This document shows, in pieces, positions 32,665 to 41,720 of a stretch of 64,000 nt of DNA (within the stretch, counting starts at the first letter, position 1; each line of letters opens with the position of its first letter). The DNA is from Novosphingobium sp. RL4. Lineage in GTDB: Bacteria > Pseudomonadota > Alphaproteobacteria > Sphingomonadales > Sphingomonadaceae. Position numbers and translations under genes: made by a program. The DNA lies in assembly GCF_035658495.1 (NCBI RefSeq), contig NZ_CP141944.1, positions 1,328,001 through 1,392,000 on the forward strand, in the 5' to 3' direction. The notes beneath the pieces are model-generated. The model saw nothing but the letters and a program-made list of their open reading frames with translations. It was not told the origin of the DNA and made no database searches.

Positions 32665-33303
32665 ATGCGAAAATATCTCCTTGCCGGAGCCGCCGCGCTT
32701 TCGTTCCTGGGAATGTCGGGAGCGATCGGGGCGCAGGATACCAATGGCGAAATGCCCGCCGCGCCAGAAGCCCCTCCGCCGCCGGCAGCACCTTCGGATT
32801 CCGGGACGCCGCCGGCCAGGCCGATCTCTCCGGCATCAATGTCTGCCGAACAGAAGGCTATGTACGATTCGTGGCCGGCAGCCCAGCGTGCCGATTACGA
32901 TTCCTGGTCGCCGGAGTATCAGGCCTATTACTGGAGCCTGACGGACCCGCAGCAGAAAGGCTACTGGGCGCTCACGCCGGACCAGCGCGGACAGATCTAC
33001 AAGATGACGCCCGAGCAGCAGGCAATCGCCTGGAATTCCATATCGCAGCAGCTTGCCGGGCAGACCCCGACCACGCCGCCCACTCAGGCCAATCCTCCGG
33101 GTGAGGGGATGCCCACGACCGGCGTCCCCGACCCGCAGTTTGCGCAGCAGGCGGTGCGCCCCGCGATGCCCGCCGATCAGGGATATCAGGGCGGCCCGTA
33201 CAAGGGCGCGCTGACGCCCCCTCCGGCGACCGCGATGGACAAGCCGTATCCGGTATGCAGCAAGAAGGTGACGGACAATTGCCGCAATCGCGGCGGCGTC
33301 TGA
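32665..33303 (+). CDS. Secreted protein with Tyr/Trp-rich repeats
   Basis: 212 residues; signal peptide MRKYLLAGAAALSFLGMSGA with cleavage near AIGAQ. Residues 30-60 are Pro/Ala-rich. Residues 60-125 hold repeating 12-residue motifs: MSAEQKAMYDSWPAAQRADY, DSWSPEYQAYYWSLTDPQQK, GYWALTPDQRGQIYKMTPEQ, each with aromatic residues separated by Gln/Glu-rich turns. A Pro-rich linker leads to a short tail with CSKKVTDNC. I know similar proteins only from sphingomonads and know no function; a peptidoglycan or exopolysaccharide interaction is conceivable. Divergent from uvrD. A long stem-loop follows. Confidence 0.7.
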   Translation: MRKYLLAGAAALSFLGMSGAIGAQDTNGEMPAAPEAPPPPAAPSDSGTPPARPISPASMSAEQKAMYDSWPAAQRADYDSWSPEYQAYYWSLTDPQQKGYWALTPDQRGQIYKMTPEQQAIAWNSISQQLAGQTPTTPPTQANPPGEGMPTTGVPDPQFAQQAVRPAMPADQGYQGGPYKGALTPPPATAMDKPYPVCSKKVTDNCRNRGGV

Positions 33304-33317
33304 GGAAGGCAAGACTT

Positions 33318-33361
33318 CCGGCCTGAAGCGGCGCGCTTCAACGCGCACTGCTTCAGGCCGG
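33318..33361. terminator. Stem-loop between convergent secreted-protein and rsmD genes
   Basis: Perfect 12-base arms CCGGCCTGAAGC (33318-33329) and GCTTCAGGCCGG (33350-33361) with a smaller GCGCG/CGCGC stem inside. No uridine tract on either side; positioned to block both convergent transcripts. Confidence 0.6.
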
Positions 33362-33366
33362 CGAAT

Positions 33367-33966
33367 TCAGGATTCGGTCTTGCGAAGGAAGTGCAGGCGC
33401 GCCTTGCCGACGTCGCGTGCCGATTCCACCTCGAAGCCCCGAATGGACACGGCCTCGGTGCGGGAGGTTTCAAGGCATATCCAGGTCTGCTCGCCAATCC
33501 AGCCCAGCCGCGCGAGCTTGTCGATCGCGACGACCCCGGCCCCGGTCTCGTAAGGCGGATCGAGCAGGACGAGGTCGAGGACGTCCTTCGCAGGCCCGAG
33601 CGCCATTACCGAACCTGCCCGGACATCGCTTTTGCCCTGTGCCTGCAGGTTGGCAATGTTGGAGCGGATCGCGCGGATGGCTGCCGGATCCTGGTCCACG
33701 AACAGGCAGTGCGCCCCGCCGCGTGAAAGCGCCTCGAACCCCAGCGCGCCCGATCCCGCGAAGAGATCGGCCACTTTCAAGCCCTCGAAAGTGCCCAGAC
33801 GGCTGGCCAGCATCGAGAACAGCGTCTCGCGCGTGCGGTCTGCGGTGGGGCGGGTATTTTCCCCCTCCGGCGTGGCCAGCTTCCGGCCGCGCCATTCACC
33901 GGCAACGATGCGCAGGCCGGTCTTGATCGGACCGCCTTTCATCGGGGCCTTCGCTCCCACTTTCAT
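33367..33966 (-). CDS. rsmD: 16S rRNA (guanine(966)-N2)-methyltransferase
   Basis: 199 residues. The N-terminal segment LRIVAGEWRGRKLATPEG and RPTADRTRETLFSML are RsmD hallmarks; the SAM-binding motif is DLFAGSGALGFEALSRG near 68 and the catalytic DPPY motif is LVLLDPPYETGAG near 132. The enzyme methylates G966 of 16S rRNA during 30S assembly. The start codon overlaps the rluB stop as ATGA (33963-33966), so the two rRNA-modification genes are translationally coupled. The first 15 residues form a basic extension (MKVGAKAPMKGGPIK) that may be dispensable; a second ATG lies 24 bases further on. Confidence 0.93.
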   Translation of the reverse strand: MKVGAKAPMKGGPIKTGLRIVAGEWRGRKLATPEGENTRPTADRTRETLFSMLASRLGTFEGLKVADLFAGSGALGFEALSRGGAHCLFVDQDPAAIRAIRSNIANLQAQGKSDVRAGSVMALGPAKDVLDLVLLDPPYETGAGVVAIDKLARLGWIGEQTWICLETSRTEAVSIRGFEVESARDVGKARLHFLRKTES

Positions 33967-35432
33967 GCGGCGTTGCCCGGCAGCGTGCGGCGGAAGTTAT
34001 CGAGATCGCGCGGAGCCACCTCGAACGCCATTCCCTTGGGCAGGTCCAGTAGACGGAACGGCCCGTAGGAGGTGCGGATCAGGCGGCTGACCTGCAGACC
34101 GAGATGTTCGAGAACGCGGCGGACTTCGCGGTTCTTGCCTTCGGTAAGGGTCATCTCGATCCACTGGTTACGCCCCGTGCGGCGCTCCATGTTGGCGTCG
34201 ATCTTGCCGTAGACCACGCCCTCGATCTCGATGCCTTCGATCAGATCCTCGAGTTGGTCCTGCGAAATGTCACCGAATGTGCGGGCACGATACGTGCGCG
34301 GCACGCCGGTGGCGGGCAGTTCAAGCTGGCGCTTGAATTCGCCGTCATTGGTCAACAGGAGCAGGCCCTCGGTGTTGAGGTCGAGGCGGCCGATCGGCAT
34401 CACGCGGCCGCTGCCCTCGGGCAGGGCGTTGCGCAGCGCGGTGTAGATCGTGGGGCGGCCGATCGGATCGCGTTCGGCAGTAAGGAGGCCTGCGGGCTTG
34501 TGGAAGACGAAGAGGCGGGTTTCCTCCGCCTCCCGGACGGCATTGCCGTCAACCGTCACGCCGCGAAGATCGTGCAGCACGGTAGACGGCGTTTCGATCA
34601 CGTCCTCGCCCAGCTTGACGCGGCCTTCGATGATCATCCGTTCCGCCTCGCGGCGGCTGGCGATTCCGGCGCGTGCGAGAAGCTTGGCGATGCGTTCGCC
34701 TTCGCGCACGGGCATTCCCGGCGTTTTGGGCGTAGGAGCGGCAGCCTGCGGGGCCGAGCGGGGCGGTTTCCTGCGAGGGCGATCGCCGTCGAACGGCCGG
34801 GAGTCCTGTCGCCGCGAATCCGACTGGCGCGAGCCGCGCGAAACATATGCGCCGCCGGAAGGTGTAAACTCGCCGGAACGCGAGCCGGGGCTCCGGCGCG
34901 GCGCGCCGTCCCGCGGGCCACTGGCCGAACGTGCGGGGCGTTCACCGCGCGCCGGAGCGTCGTCCCGGTGGGGCCGGTCGCCGCGTGCCGGGCGTTCGGA
35001 GCGGACGGGCCGGTCGTCGCGCGCGCGGCGCTCGTCGCGTACCGGGCGTTCGTTGCGGCCAAAGAGTTCGCCGCGATCGCCGCGTCCACCGCGTGCCGGG
35101 CGGTCGTCGCGGCCGGAGCGCTCTGCACGAGCCGGACGATCATCCCGCGACGGGCGCGTATCGCGCGACAGGCCGTCGCGGGGGCCGCGGCCACGTCCGG
35201 TGCTTTCCTCCCGTCGGCCTTCTTCGCGGCGGCCGTCGCTGCGGGGGGCGCCATCGCGTCCGGTTCTATCGGCGCCGCGCCGACCTCCGTTGCCTGAGCT
35301 GTTGCCAGAGCCGGTGCGGAAGGGGCCGCGAGAAGATCCGCCATCGCGGGAAGAGCCGCCACGCTTCGGGCCGCCGGATTTGAAAGGAGGTTTGGACATT
35401 CGCCCGCCCATACCTGTTGATCGCCGCTTCAT
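33963..35432 (-). CDS. rluB: Pseudouridine synthase RluB/RsuA family with a long Arg-rich N-terminal extension
   Basis: 489 residues, about twice the usual length. Residues 1-245 form a low-complexity Arg/Asp/Ser/Gly-rich extension with repeats such as RDDRPARAERSGRDDRPARG, probably disordered. The enzyme proper follows: S4 RNA-binding domain (GERIAKLLARAGIASRREAE near 252-271) and the catalytic domain with FVFHKPAGLLTAERD and the catalytic Asp in MPIGRLDLNTEGLLLLTNDG. The product would modify 23S rRNA (U2605 region) if RluB. ATG 35432 has the best ribosome site (GAAGGGAAGG). The stop overlaps the downstream rsmD start. Arg-rich tails of this kind are frequent in alphaproteobacterial RluB. 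Confidence 0.88.
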   Translation of the reverse strand: MKRRSTGMGGRMSKPPFKSGGPKRGGSSRDGGSSRGPFRTGSGNSSGNGGRRGADRTGRDGAPRSDGRREEGRREESTGRGRGPRDGLSRDTRPSRDDRPARAERSGRDDRPARGGRGDRGELFGRNERPVRDERRARDDRPVRSERPARGDRPHRDDAPARGERPARSASGPRDGAPRRSPGSRSGEFTPSGGAYVSRGSRQSDSRRQDSRPFDGDRPRRKPPRSAPQAAAPTPKTPGMPVREGERIAKLLARAGIASRREAERMIIEGRVKLGEDVIETPSTVLHDLRGVTVDGNAVREAEETRLFVFHKPAGLLTAERDPIGRPTIYTALRNALPEGSGRVMPIGRLDLNTEGLLLLTNDGEFKRQLELPATGVPRTYRARTFGDISQDQLEDLIEGIEIEGVVYGKIDANMERRTGRNQWIEMTLTEGKNREVRRVLEHLGLQVSRLIRTSYGPFRLLDLPKGMAFEVAPRDLDNFRRTLPGNAA

Positions 35433-35497
35433 CCAGCCTTCCCTTCGAGCATTGCGGCGTTAGGTTGGCGCGGGATCGCAATTTCAGGGAGTAAGGC

Positions 35498-36820
35498 GTG
35501 GACGCCCAAAGCATCGAACAGCGTCGCGGCGTCTGGGATTCAATCAAGCCCTATCTCGAAAAGGAATCGCTGGCGGCATTCCTGCTCGGCCTGTCATCGG
35601 GTTTTCCTTATGCGATGATCGGCGCGACGCTGACGACGCGCCTGGCGCAGGACGGGATCGACAAGAAGACCGTTACCGCTTTCACGCTTGCCTTCCTTGT
35701 CTATAATCTCAAGATTTTCTGGGCCTGGATCATCGATGGCGTACGCCTTCCGGTGATCGGCCGGCTTGGCCAGCGCGTCTCGTGGATGCTGGTTTGCGGC
35801 GTGTTTGTGATCGCCGCGGTGCTCAATCTGGCGCTGGTCGATCCGGCTGCCAGTATCCGGGCGACGGTCATCGCCGCCGTGCTGGTGGGCGCTGCCGGCG
35901 CCAGCTTCGACATCGTTATCGACGCCTACCGTATCGAGACGCTGAAGCCCTACCAGCTCGGCACCGGCTCGGGCATGAGCCAATATGGCTGGCGCATCGG
36001 CTCTGCCGGTGCGGGCGCGCTGGCGCTGATTCTGGCGGCGCGTTACGGCTGGAGTGCGGGCTATGCGGCCTGTGCGGTCTTCGCGCTGCCCGCAATGCTC
36101 ACCGCGCTGTTCCTCGGCGAGCCGGAACGCCGCAAGGTGGTGGTGGAAAAGCGCGGTGTCGTGGAGGTCTGGAATTCGATTGCCGGGCCGTTTGGCGAGT
36201 TTTTCCGCCGCAACGGCGCGTTTCTCGTCCTGCTGTTCATCCTCGTCCACAAGATCGGCGACACGCTGGCCAATCTCACGTTCCGCCTGCTGTTCGACGA
36301 TCTTGGCTTCAGCAATGACGAAATCGCCATCTACGACGTGGGGCTGGGCTTCTGGGCCTATCTGATCGGTGTGTTCATCGGCGGGGTGGCATTCGCAAAG
36401 ATGGGCCTGAAGCGCTCTGTCATGGTTTCGCTGGTGCTGATGGGGATTTCCAATCTCAGCTTCGCGGCGCTGGCTGCCGCCGGGCACAGCAACTGGGGAA
36501 TGGCCGGCGCAATCGGGTTCGAGAACATCGCTTCGGGTTATGGCGGGGTCGTCGTCATCGCCTATTTCTCGGCGCTCTGCGACTTGCGCTATACGGCCTC
36601 GCAATATGCCCTGATTTCGGCGAGTGCCAGTGTCGTCGGCCGTTTCCTGACCGGTACGACGGCAGGCGCTCTGATCGAGGCCTTGGGCTACGTGAACTTC
36701 TACCTCGTCACCACCGTCGCTTCGCTGCCCGGCATCGTCCTGTTCTGGTGGATGTGCCGGACCGGCCTTGTCGATCAGGCGATGGGGACCGCGGGTGAGG
36801 ACAATCCTGGGGAGTTCTAG
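35498..36820 (+). CDS. ampG: AmpG-like muropeptide/MFS transporter
   Basis: 440 residues, GTG start with a GGGAG site. About twelve hydrophobic segments typical of an MFS permease: AAFLLGLSSGFPYAMIGATL near residue 25, then the AmpG-type segments DIVIDAYRIETL near 143 and GSGMSQYGWRIGSAGAGALA near 158. AmpG imports anhydro-muropeptides from the periplasm for recycling of the cell wall; beta-lactamase induction is a secondary link. The assignment rests on the AmpG/Acetyl-CoA-transporter-like pattern, and substrate is inferred. Its last four bases overlap the convergent folC stop (36817-36820). Confidence 0.83.
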   Translation: MDAQSIEQRRGVWDSIKPYLEKESLAAFLLGLSSGFPYAMIGATLTTRLAQDGIDKKTVTAFTLAFLVYNLKIFWAWIIDGVRLPVIGRLGQRVSWMLVCGVFVIAAVLNLALVDPAASIRATVIAAVLVGAAGASFDIVIDAYRIETLKPYQLGTGSGMSQYGWRIGSAGAGALALILAARYGWSAGYAACAVFALPAMLTALFLGEPERRKVVVEKRGVVEVWNSIAGPFGEFFRRNGAFLVLLFILVHKIGDTLANLTFRLLFDDLGFSNDEIAIYDVGLGFWAYLIGVFIGGVAFAKMGLKRSVMVSLVLMGISNLSFAALAAAGHSNWGMAGAIGFENIASGYGGVVVIAYFSALCDLRYTASQYALISASASVVGRFLTGTTAGALIEALGYVNFYLVTTVASLPGIVLFWWMCRTGLVDQAMGTAGEDNPGEF

Positions 36821-38112
36821 TCGGGAATCTCCTCGTTGGCGCGCAGGACCTCGCCCGAGAGGTAGAGCGAGCCGGCGATCAGCACGGGCAGTCCGTCGTC
36901 GGGCAGGGCTGCCAGTGCTTCCTCCACGGTGCGCGCTGCCAGGGCTTTGGAGCCAAAGCTTGCAGGGCCATGGCATTCGTGGCCAGGCACCGGAACCGCG
37001 CGGATGCTCGCGAGATTCGCGGCGAGCGGATCGGTGATGGCGCCAGGGTCCTTGTTCGCGAGCATTCCGATCACGAGATGCAGGCGCTGCCCTGTGAAGT
37101 GGCGGCCGATCGCGAGCCCGGCATCGGGATTGTGACCGCCGTCGAGCCACACTTCGCGTGCTCCTGCGAATTGGGTGAGCGGGCCGGCTGACAGGCGTTG
37201 CAGTCGCGCTGGCCAGCGTGCCGCCTCGATGCCCCGCGCCATCGCTTCGGGCGAGACGGAAACACGGTCCTGATGGCGCAGGATGGCGACGGCCAGTGCC
37301 GCATTCTCGGCCTGGTGGGAGCCCGGCAGGCTGGGCAGCGGCAGCACGAGTTCGCCGTGCCGGTCCGAATACTCGATCCTTTCGCCCACGCTGGCGTCCC
37401 AGTCCCGCCCGCGCATGTGCAGCGGCGCACCGGCGGTCATGGCGGCACGTTCGATTTCGAGTTCGGCTGATTCCGGATAGGCGAGGGTGCAAGCCGGAGC
37501 GCCGGGACGGACGATGCCGGCCTTTTCGAAGGCGATGCGGGCGAGCGGTTCCTGGGGAACTCCCGGCTCCGGCCGAAGCAGGAAGGCCTCATGGTCGATG
37601 CCCAGCGTGACGATGCCGACCGCGGCCGGATGTTCGATCACGTTGGTGGCATCGAAGCGCCCGCCAAGCCCGACTTCGATCACGCAGGCATCCGCAGGAA
37701 CCCGCGCGAAGGCGAGGAAGATCGCTGCCGTCGTCACTTCGAAGAAACTGGGAGCAAGGTCTTCGCCGGTATCGAGCACTTCCGCCAGCAAGGTGGCCAG
37801 CATGCCGTCGTCGATAAGCTTGCCGGCCAGACGGATACGCTCGTTGTAGCGCACGAGGTGCGGCTTGGTGGCGGTGTGGACCGTCAGCCCCTGCGCTTCC
37901 AGCATGGCGCGCAGGTAAGTGCAGGTCGAACCCTTGCCGTTGGTTCCGGCCACATGGAAGGTCGGCGGCAGGTGCTTTTGCGGGTCGCCGAGACGCGCAA
38001 GGAGCGTGCGGATCGTTTCGAGGCCGAGGCGACCCTGCGGCACGGCGAGCGCGCCGAGCCGGTCGAGCTGGGCCTGAACCTCGGGCGAATCCGAAACCGC
38101 GAAGTCGCGCAT
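36817..38112 (-). CDS. folC: Folylpolyglutamate synthase/dihydrofolate synthase
   Basis: 431 residues. ATP-binding loop HVAGTNGKGSTCTYLRAML near 53, TKPHLVRYNERIRL near 83, and the family signature ATNVIEHPAAVGIVTLGIDH near 155 identify FolC. The bifunctional enzyme adds glutamate to dihydropteroate and then to folates. The C-terminal domain has WLDGGHNPDAGLAIG near 325. In many Alphaproteobacteria the order is trpF-trpB-trpA-accD-folC; here folC starts only 16 bases after trpA stops, so accD is absent from this position. The stop overlaps the convergent ampG gene. Confidence 0.93.
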   Translation of the reverse strand: MRDFAVSDSPEVQAQLDRLGALAVPQGRLGLETIRTLLARLGDPQKHLPPTFHVAGTNGKGSTCTYLRAMLEAQGLTVHTATKPHLVRYNERIRLAGKLIDDGMLATLLAEVLDTGEDLAPSFFEVTTAAIFLAFARVPADACVIEVGLGGRFDATNVIEHPAAVGIVTLGIDHEAFLLRPEPGVPQEPLARIAFEKAGIVRPGAPACTLAYPESAELEIERAAMTAGAPLHMRGRDWDASVGERIEYSDRHGELVLPLPSLPGSHQAENAALAVAILRHQDRVSVSPEAMARGIEAARWPARLQRLSAGPLTQFAGAREVWLDGGHNPDAGLAIGRHFTGQRLHLVIGMLANKDPGAITDPLAANLASIRAVPVPGHECHGPASFGSKALAARTVEEALAALPDDGLPVLIAGSLYLSGEVLRANEEIPD

Positions 38113-38128
38113 CGGCGGAATTCCGTGC

Positions 38129-38923
38129 TTATCGGGCGGCGTGGACAGCCTCGGCCAGGGCCGAGGTCAGTTCGCGCAAATGTGCCGGGGCTTCGGTTCC
38201 GTGCTGCTTGACCAGATCGACCAGAGCCGAACCGACCACGACACCATCCGCGACTTTGGCGATCTGCGCTGCCTGTTCGGGGGTACGGACGCCGAAACCG
38301 ACCGCAACCGGGATCGTGCTGGCCGCCTTGAGCTTTGCCACGGCGTCCTCGATCGAGCCCTGAGCGGCCTGCTGCATGCCGGTCACACCGGCGACAGAGA
38401 CGTAGTAGAGGAAGCCCGAGGAGCCACTGAGAACGGCAGGAAGGCGCGCGGCGTCGGTCGTCGGCGTCGCGAGGCGGATCAGCGAGACGCTCCTGGCGCG
38501 CAAGGCCGGACCGAGCTCGGCATCTTCCTCGGGCGGGATGTCGACGCAGATCACGCCGTCGACACCGGCCTTGGCGCATTCGTCCGCGAACCAGTCCGCG
38601 CCGCGCGCGATCATCGGGTTGGCATAGCCCATCAGCACCAGCGGAACCTGCGGATGACGGGCGCGGAATTCGCTCGCCATGCGGAAGATGTCGGCGGTCT
38701 TGGTGCCGGCGTCGAGGCTGCGGATGTTCGCTTCCTGGATCGCCGGGCCGTCGGCCATCGGATCGGTGAAGGGCATGCCGAGTTCGATCACGTCGGCGCC
38801 GCCTGCGACCAGCGCGTCGAGATTGGCGGCAGTGTCGCCATCACCGCCGGTGATGAAGCAGACGAGCGCCGCCCGGCTTTTCCCGTTAATTTCCTTGGCG
38901 AATGCGGTTTCGAAGCGGGTCAT
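38129..38923 (-). CDS. trpA: Tryptophan synthase alpha chain
   Basis: 264 residues. TrpA converts indole-3-glycerol phosphate to indole and glyceraldehyde 3-phosphate. Conserved: ALVCFITGGDGDTAANLDAL near residue 20, ELGMPFTDPMADGPAIQEAN near 46 with the catalytic Glu and Asp, VLMGYANPMIARG near 95 and FLYYVSVAGVTGMQ near 171. The phosphate-binding GFGVRTPEQAAQI element follows near 209. The start lies three bases after the trpB stop, so the alpha and beta chains share a transcript; folC follows 16 bases on. Confidence 0.97.
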   Translation of the reverse strand: MTRFETAFAKEINGKSRAALVCFITGGDGDTAANLDALVAGGADVIELGMPFTDPMADGPAIQEANIRSLDAGTKTADIFRMASEFRARHPQVPLVLMGYANPMIARGADWFADECAKAGVDGVICVDIPPEEDAELGPALRARSVSLIRLATPTTDAARLPAVLSGSSGFLYYVSVAGVTGMQQAAQGSIEDAVAKLKAASTIPVAVGFGVRTPEQAAQIAKVADGVVVGSALVDLVKQHGTEAPAHLRELTSALAEAVHAAR

Positions 38924-38926
38924 CGA

Positions 38927-40168
38927 TTAAAGCTCCACGCCCAGCGCTTCGGCGACGGTGAAGATGTCCTTGTCGCCGCGGCCCGAGACGTTGACGACGA
39001 GCAGCTTGTCCTCGTCCATCTGAGCCGTCAGCTGCGGCAGCGCGGCCAGCGCGTGCGAGCTTTCGAGCGCCGGGATGATGCCTTCGAGTTCGCAGCAGAG
39101 CTGGAACGCTTCGAGCGCCTGCGTATCGGTGATCGGCACGTAGTTCACGCGGCCGCTTTCATGCAGCCACGAGTGCTCCGGCCCAAGCCCCGGATAGTCG
39201 AGCCCGGCCGAGATCGAGTGAGCCTCGGTGATCTGGCCGTCCTCGTCCTGCAGCAGGTATGTCTTGTTGCCGTGGAGGATGCCGGGCTTGCCGCCGGTGA
39301 GCGAGGCGGCGTGCTTGTCGGTGTCGATGCCGTGGCCCGCTGCCTCGATGCCGGTCATTGCGACTTCGGGATCGTCGAGGAAGGGGTGGAACAGGCCGAT
39401 CGCGTTCGATCCGCCGCCCACGGCTGCCACCAGCATGTCGGGCAGGCGGCCTTCCTTCTCCAGCATCTGCTCGCGCGTTTCCTTGCCGATGATCGACTGG
39501 AAATCGCGCACCAGTTCAGGATAGGGGTGCGGGCCTGCGGCAGTGCCGATGATGTAGAAAGTGTCGTGGACGTTCGCGACCCAGTAGCGCAGCGCGTCGT
39601 TCATCGAGTCCTTGAGGGACTGCGATCCGCTTTCGCAGGAGATCACTTCCGCGCCCAGCAGCTTCATGCGGAACACGTTGGGCTTCTGGCGCTCGATGTC
39701 CTTGGCGCCCATGAAGATCTTGCAGGGCAGGCCGAAGCGCGCGGCGACGGTGGCCGTGGCTACGCCGTGCTGGCCGGCACCGGTTTCGGCGATGATCTTC
39801 TTCTTGCCCATGCGGATGGCGAGCAGGATCTGGCCGATGCAGTTGTTGATCTTGTGCGCGCCGGTGTGGTTCAGCTCTTCGCGCTTGAAATACACCTTCG
39901 GGCCTTTGCCTTCCGGGGCAAGGGCGCGGAAATACTCGGTGATGCGCGGCGCATAGTAGAGCGGGCTGGGACGGCCCACGAAATCCTTCATCAGCGCGTC
40001 GAATTCCGCCCAGAATGCCGGGTCCGCCTGTGCCTTGCGGTATTCCGTCTCGAGATCGAGGATCAGCGGCATCAGGGTCTCGGCGACGTAGCGACCACCG
40101 AACTGGCCGAAGTGGCCGGTATCGTCGGGCAGGCTGCGGAGACTGTTCACGGGCGTCTGTGCGGTCAT
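38927..40168 (-). CDS. trpB: Tryptophan synthase beta chain
   Basis: 413 residues from ATG 40168 ([13 protein letters not shown]); an ATG at 40231 would add 21 non-conserved residues. TrpB condenses indole with serine using pyridoxal phosphate. The PLP lysine is Lys106 in [16 protein letters not shown]; the phosphate-binding GGGSNAIG loop lies near 240. The N-terminal [20 protein letters not shown] is diagnostic. Genes follow as trpB-trpA-folC, but trpF is separated by a divergent outer-membrane protein gene and about 790 bases. Confidence 0.97.
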   Translation of the reverse strand: MTAQTPVNSLRSLPDDTGHFGQFGGRYVAETLMPLILDLETEYRKAQADPAFWAEFDALMKDFVGRPSPLYYAPRITEYFRALAPEGKGPKVYFKREELNHTGAHKINNCIGQILLAIRMGKKKIIAETGAGQHGVATATVAARFGLPCKIFMGAKDIERQKPNVFRMKLLGAEVISCESGSQSLKDSMNDALRYWVANVHDTFYIIGTAAGPHPYPELVRDFQSIIGKETREQMLEKEGRLPDMLVAAVGGGSNAIGLFHPFLDDPEVAMTGIEAAGHGIDTDKHAASLTGGKPGILHGNKTYLLQDEDGQITEAHSISAGLDYPGLGPEHSWLHESGRVNYVPITDTQALEAFQLCCELEGIIPALESSHALAALPQLTAQMDEDKLLVVNVSGRGDKDIFTVAEALGVEL

Positions 40169-40424
40169 GATCGGGCCGATTGGCAGAGCGGCGCGGCCAA
40201 GTCCAGCGCCTTCGCCTCTATTAGACTGCATGGGGACGAGTTGCCCGATTTCAATTGCAAATCATGCAACACCACTGGATGCATTGGCAATATAATGTCT
40301 GTAAGCGGCAGTTTCATGACGGTTTCGGGTAATTATGAATAATTTTGTTCATCTGGGCGAAAGGTAAGGGGGAGCAGCGGGGCCTCCCCCGGTGAGGGCC
40401 GGGGACACACTGGAGTTAAAAAAT

Positions 40425-40892
40425 ATGCGTATTGCACTCGTTTCGCTCGCCGCGGTTGCTGCCGTGGCTGCTGCTACTCCCGCCCTGGCCAACGAAGCAC
40501 GCGTTGAAGCGCGCACCGGCGTGATCTGGGACGGTAGCGACAGCGAAGCAGTTGCTGGCGTCGCTGTCGGTTACGATTACGACCTGGGTGACAAGTTCTT
40601 CGTGGGCGTCGAAGGTTCGGCGGACAAGATCCTGACCGACAACACCCGCGTTTCGTGGGGCGTCGGCGGCCGCGCCGGCTTCAAGGTCCTTCCGGCCACC
40701 AAGCTTTATGCCGCTTCGACCTGGCAGTCGAAGTTCAGCAAGTACGGCAACAGCGCCGTTGCTGTTGGTGGCGGTGTCGAGCAGGGCCTCGGCAGCCAGT
40801 TCTACGCCAAGGCTGAATACAAGCACCTGCTGGTTGGCGACAACACCCCCGACGCAGACGTCGGCCTGGTTGGCGTCGGCTACAAGTTCTGA
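40425..40892 (+). CDS. Outer-membrane beta-barrel protein
   Basis: 155 residues. Signal peptide MRIALVSLAAVAAVAAATPA, cleaved near ALA-NEA. The mature part alternates polar and hydrophobic residues in beta strands (ARVEARTGVIWDGSDSEAVA, DKFFVGVEGSADKIL, LYAASTWQSKFSKYG) and ends with an aromatic residue (GVGYKF), the C-terminal BamA-recognition signature. An 8-strand barrel of the OmpA-like/Opa type is likely. The ribosome site (GGAG) and an A/T-rich upstream stretch suggest strong expression. It interrupts the trpF-trpB block in the opposite direction. Exact function unknown. Confidence 0.8.
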   Translation: MRIALVSLAAVAAVAAATPALANEARVEARTGVIWDGSDSEAVAGVAVGYDYDLGDKFFVGVEGSADKILTDNTRVSWGVGGRAGFKVLPATKLYAASTWQSKFSKYGNSAVAVGGGVEQGLGSQFYAKAEYKHLLVGDNTPDADVGLVGVGYKF

Positions 40893-40980
40893 TCGAACGC
40901 TTCGGCCTGGCGCAGCTACCGAGTTCGCCAGGCCGGGGCCGGACGATGGGAATCCGCTCTGCAAGGAGCGTAAGCCAGGG

Positions 40981-41014
40981 AAGGGCGGTCTATGAGGGGC
41001 CGCCCTTTCTCTTT
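40981..41014 (+). terminator. Terminator of the outer-membrane protein gene
   Basis: Arms AAGGGCGG (40981-40988) and CCGCCCTT (41000-41007) followed by a T-rich TCTCTTT. A second 9-base stem-loop (40904-40912 with 40926-40934) lies just after the stop codon. Confidence 0.6.
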
Positions 41015-41032
41015 GGCGCAGGCCGCGGCTGC

Positions 41033-41674
41033 TCAGGCGCCGCGCACGGCGCGGGCGAAGGCATCGATCCGGTCGAGGTCCTTTACGCCCGGCGCGCTTT
41101 CCACGCCCGAGGACGTATCGACCAGCGGCGTGCGGGTCATCCTGATGGCCTGAGCGACGTTGTCCGGCGTAAGGCCGCCGGCGAGGCCCCAGGGGACCGG
41201 CCCCTTCCAGTCCGCCACCAGGCTCCAGTCGAAGCTGAGGCCCATTCCGCCCGGCAGCGAGCCCTTGGGCGTCTTGGCGTCGAACAGCACGAGATCCACG
41301 GCACCGGCATAGGCTGCGGCCCTGGCGGCATCTTCGGCGGTGGCCACGGACAGGGCTTTCCACACCGCTATCCCGAAGCGATCACGCAATGCCGCGGCGC
41401 GTTCGGGGCTTTCACTGCCATGAAGCTGGAGCGCATCGAGGCGGGCGCCGGCCACGGCTTCGGCGATCGCCGCGTCATCGGCATCGACGAACAGCCCGAC
41501 CTTGCCGATGCGGCTTCCGGCCTGCTGCGAAAGCAGGGCAGCCTGCGCGGGCGTGACGTTCCGGGGGCTTCTGGGAAAGAACACGAAGCCGGCGTGGGCC
41601 GCCCGCGCGCGGATCGCCGCTTCGAGCGCTTCGGGCGTGCTTATCCCGCAGATCTTGATCGCCGCAGTTGGCAT
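41033..41674 (-). CDS. trpF: Phosphoribosylanthranilate isomerase
   Basis: 213 residues. The step is the Amadori rearrangement of N-(5'-phosphoribosyl)anthranilate in tryptophan synthesis. The catalytic cysteine is in IKICGIST near residue 8; HAGFVFFPRSPRNVTP near 28, GLFVDADDA near 62, LQLHGSES near 82 and VDLVLFDAK near 131, with the catalytic Asp, are all typical. Phosphate-binding GLAGGLTPDNVAQAI near 168 closes the barrel. It is on the same strand as trpB but separated from it by the outer-membrane protein gene and about 860 bases, so it needs its own promoter. Confidence 0.95.
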   Translation of the reverse strand: MPTAAIKICGISTPEALEAAIRARAAHAGFVFFPRSPRNVTPAQAALLSQQAGSRIGKVGLFVDADDAAIAEAVAGARLDALQLHGSESPERAAALRDRFGIAVWKALSVATAEDAARAAAYAGAVDLVLFDAKTPKGSLPGGMGLSFDWSLVADWKGPVPWGLAGGLTPDNVAQAIRMTRTPLVDTSSGVESAPGVKDLDRIDAFARAVRGA

Positions 41675-41720
41675 GTCGCTTTTCTGGCCTAGATTGTGTC
41701 CCCGATGTGAAGGGGGACCG

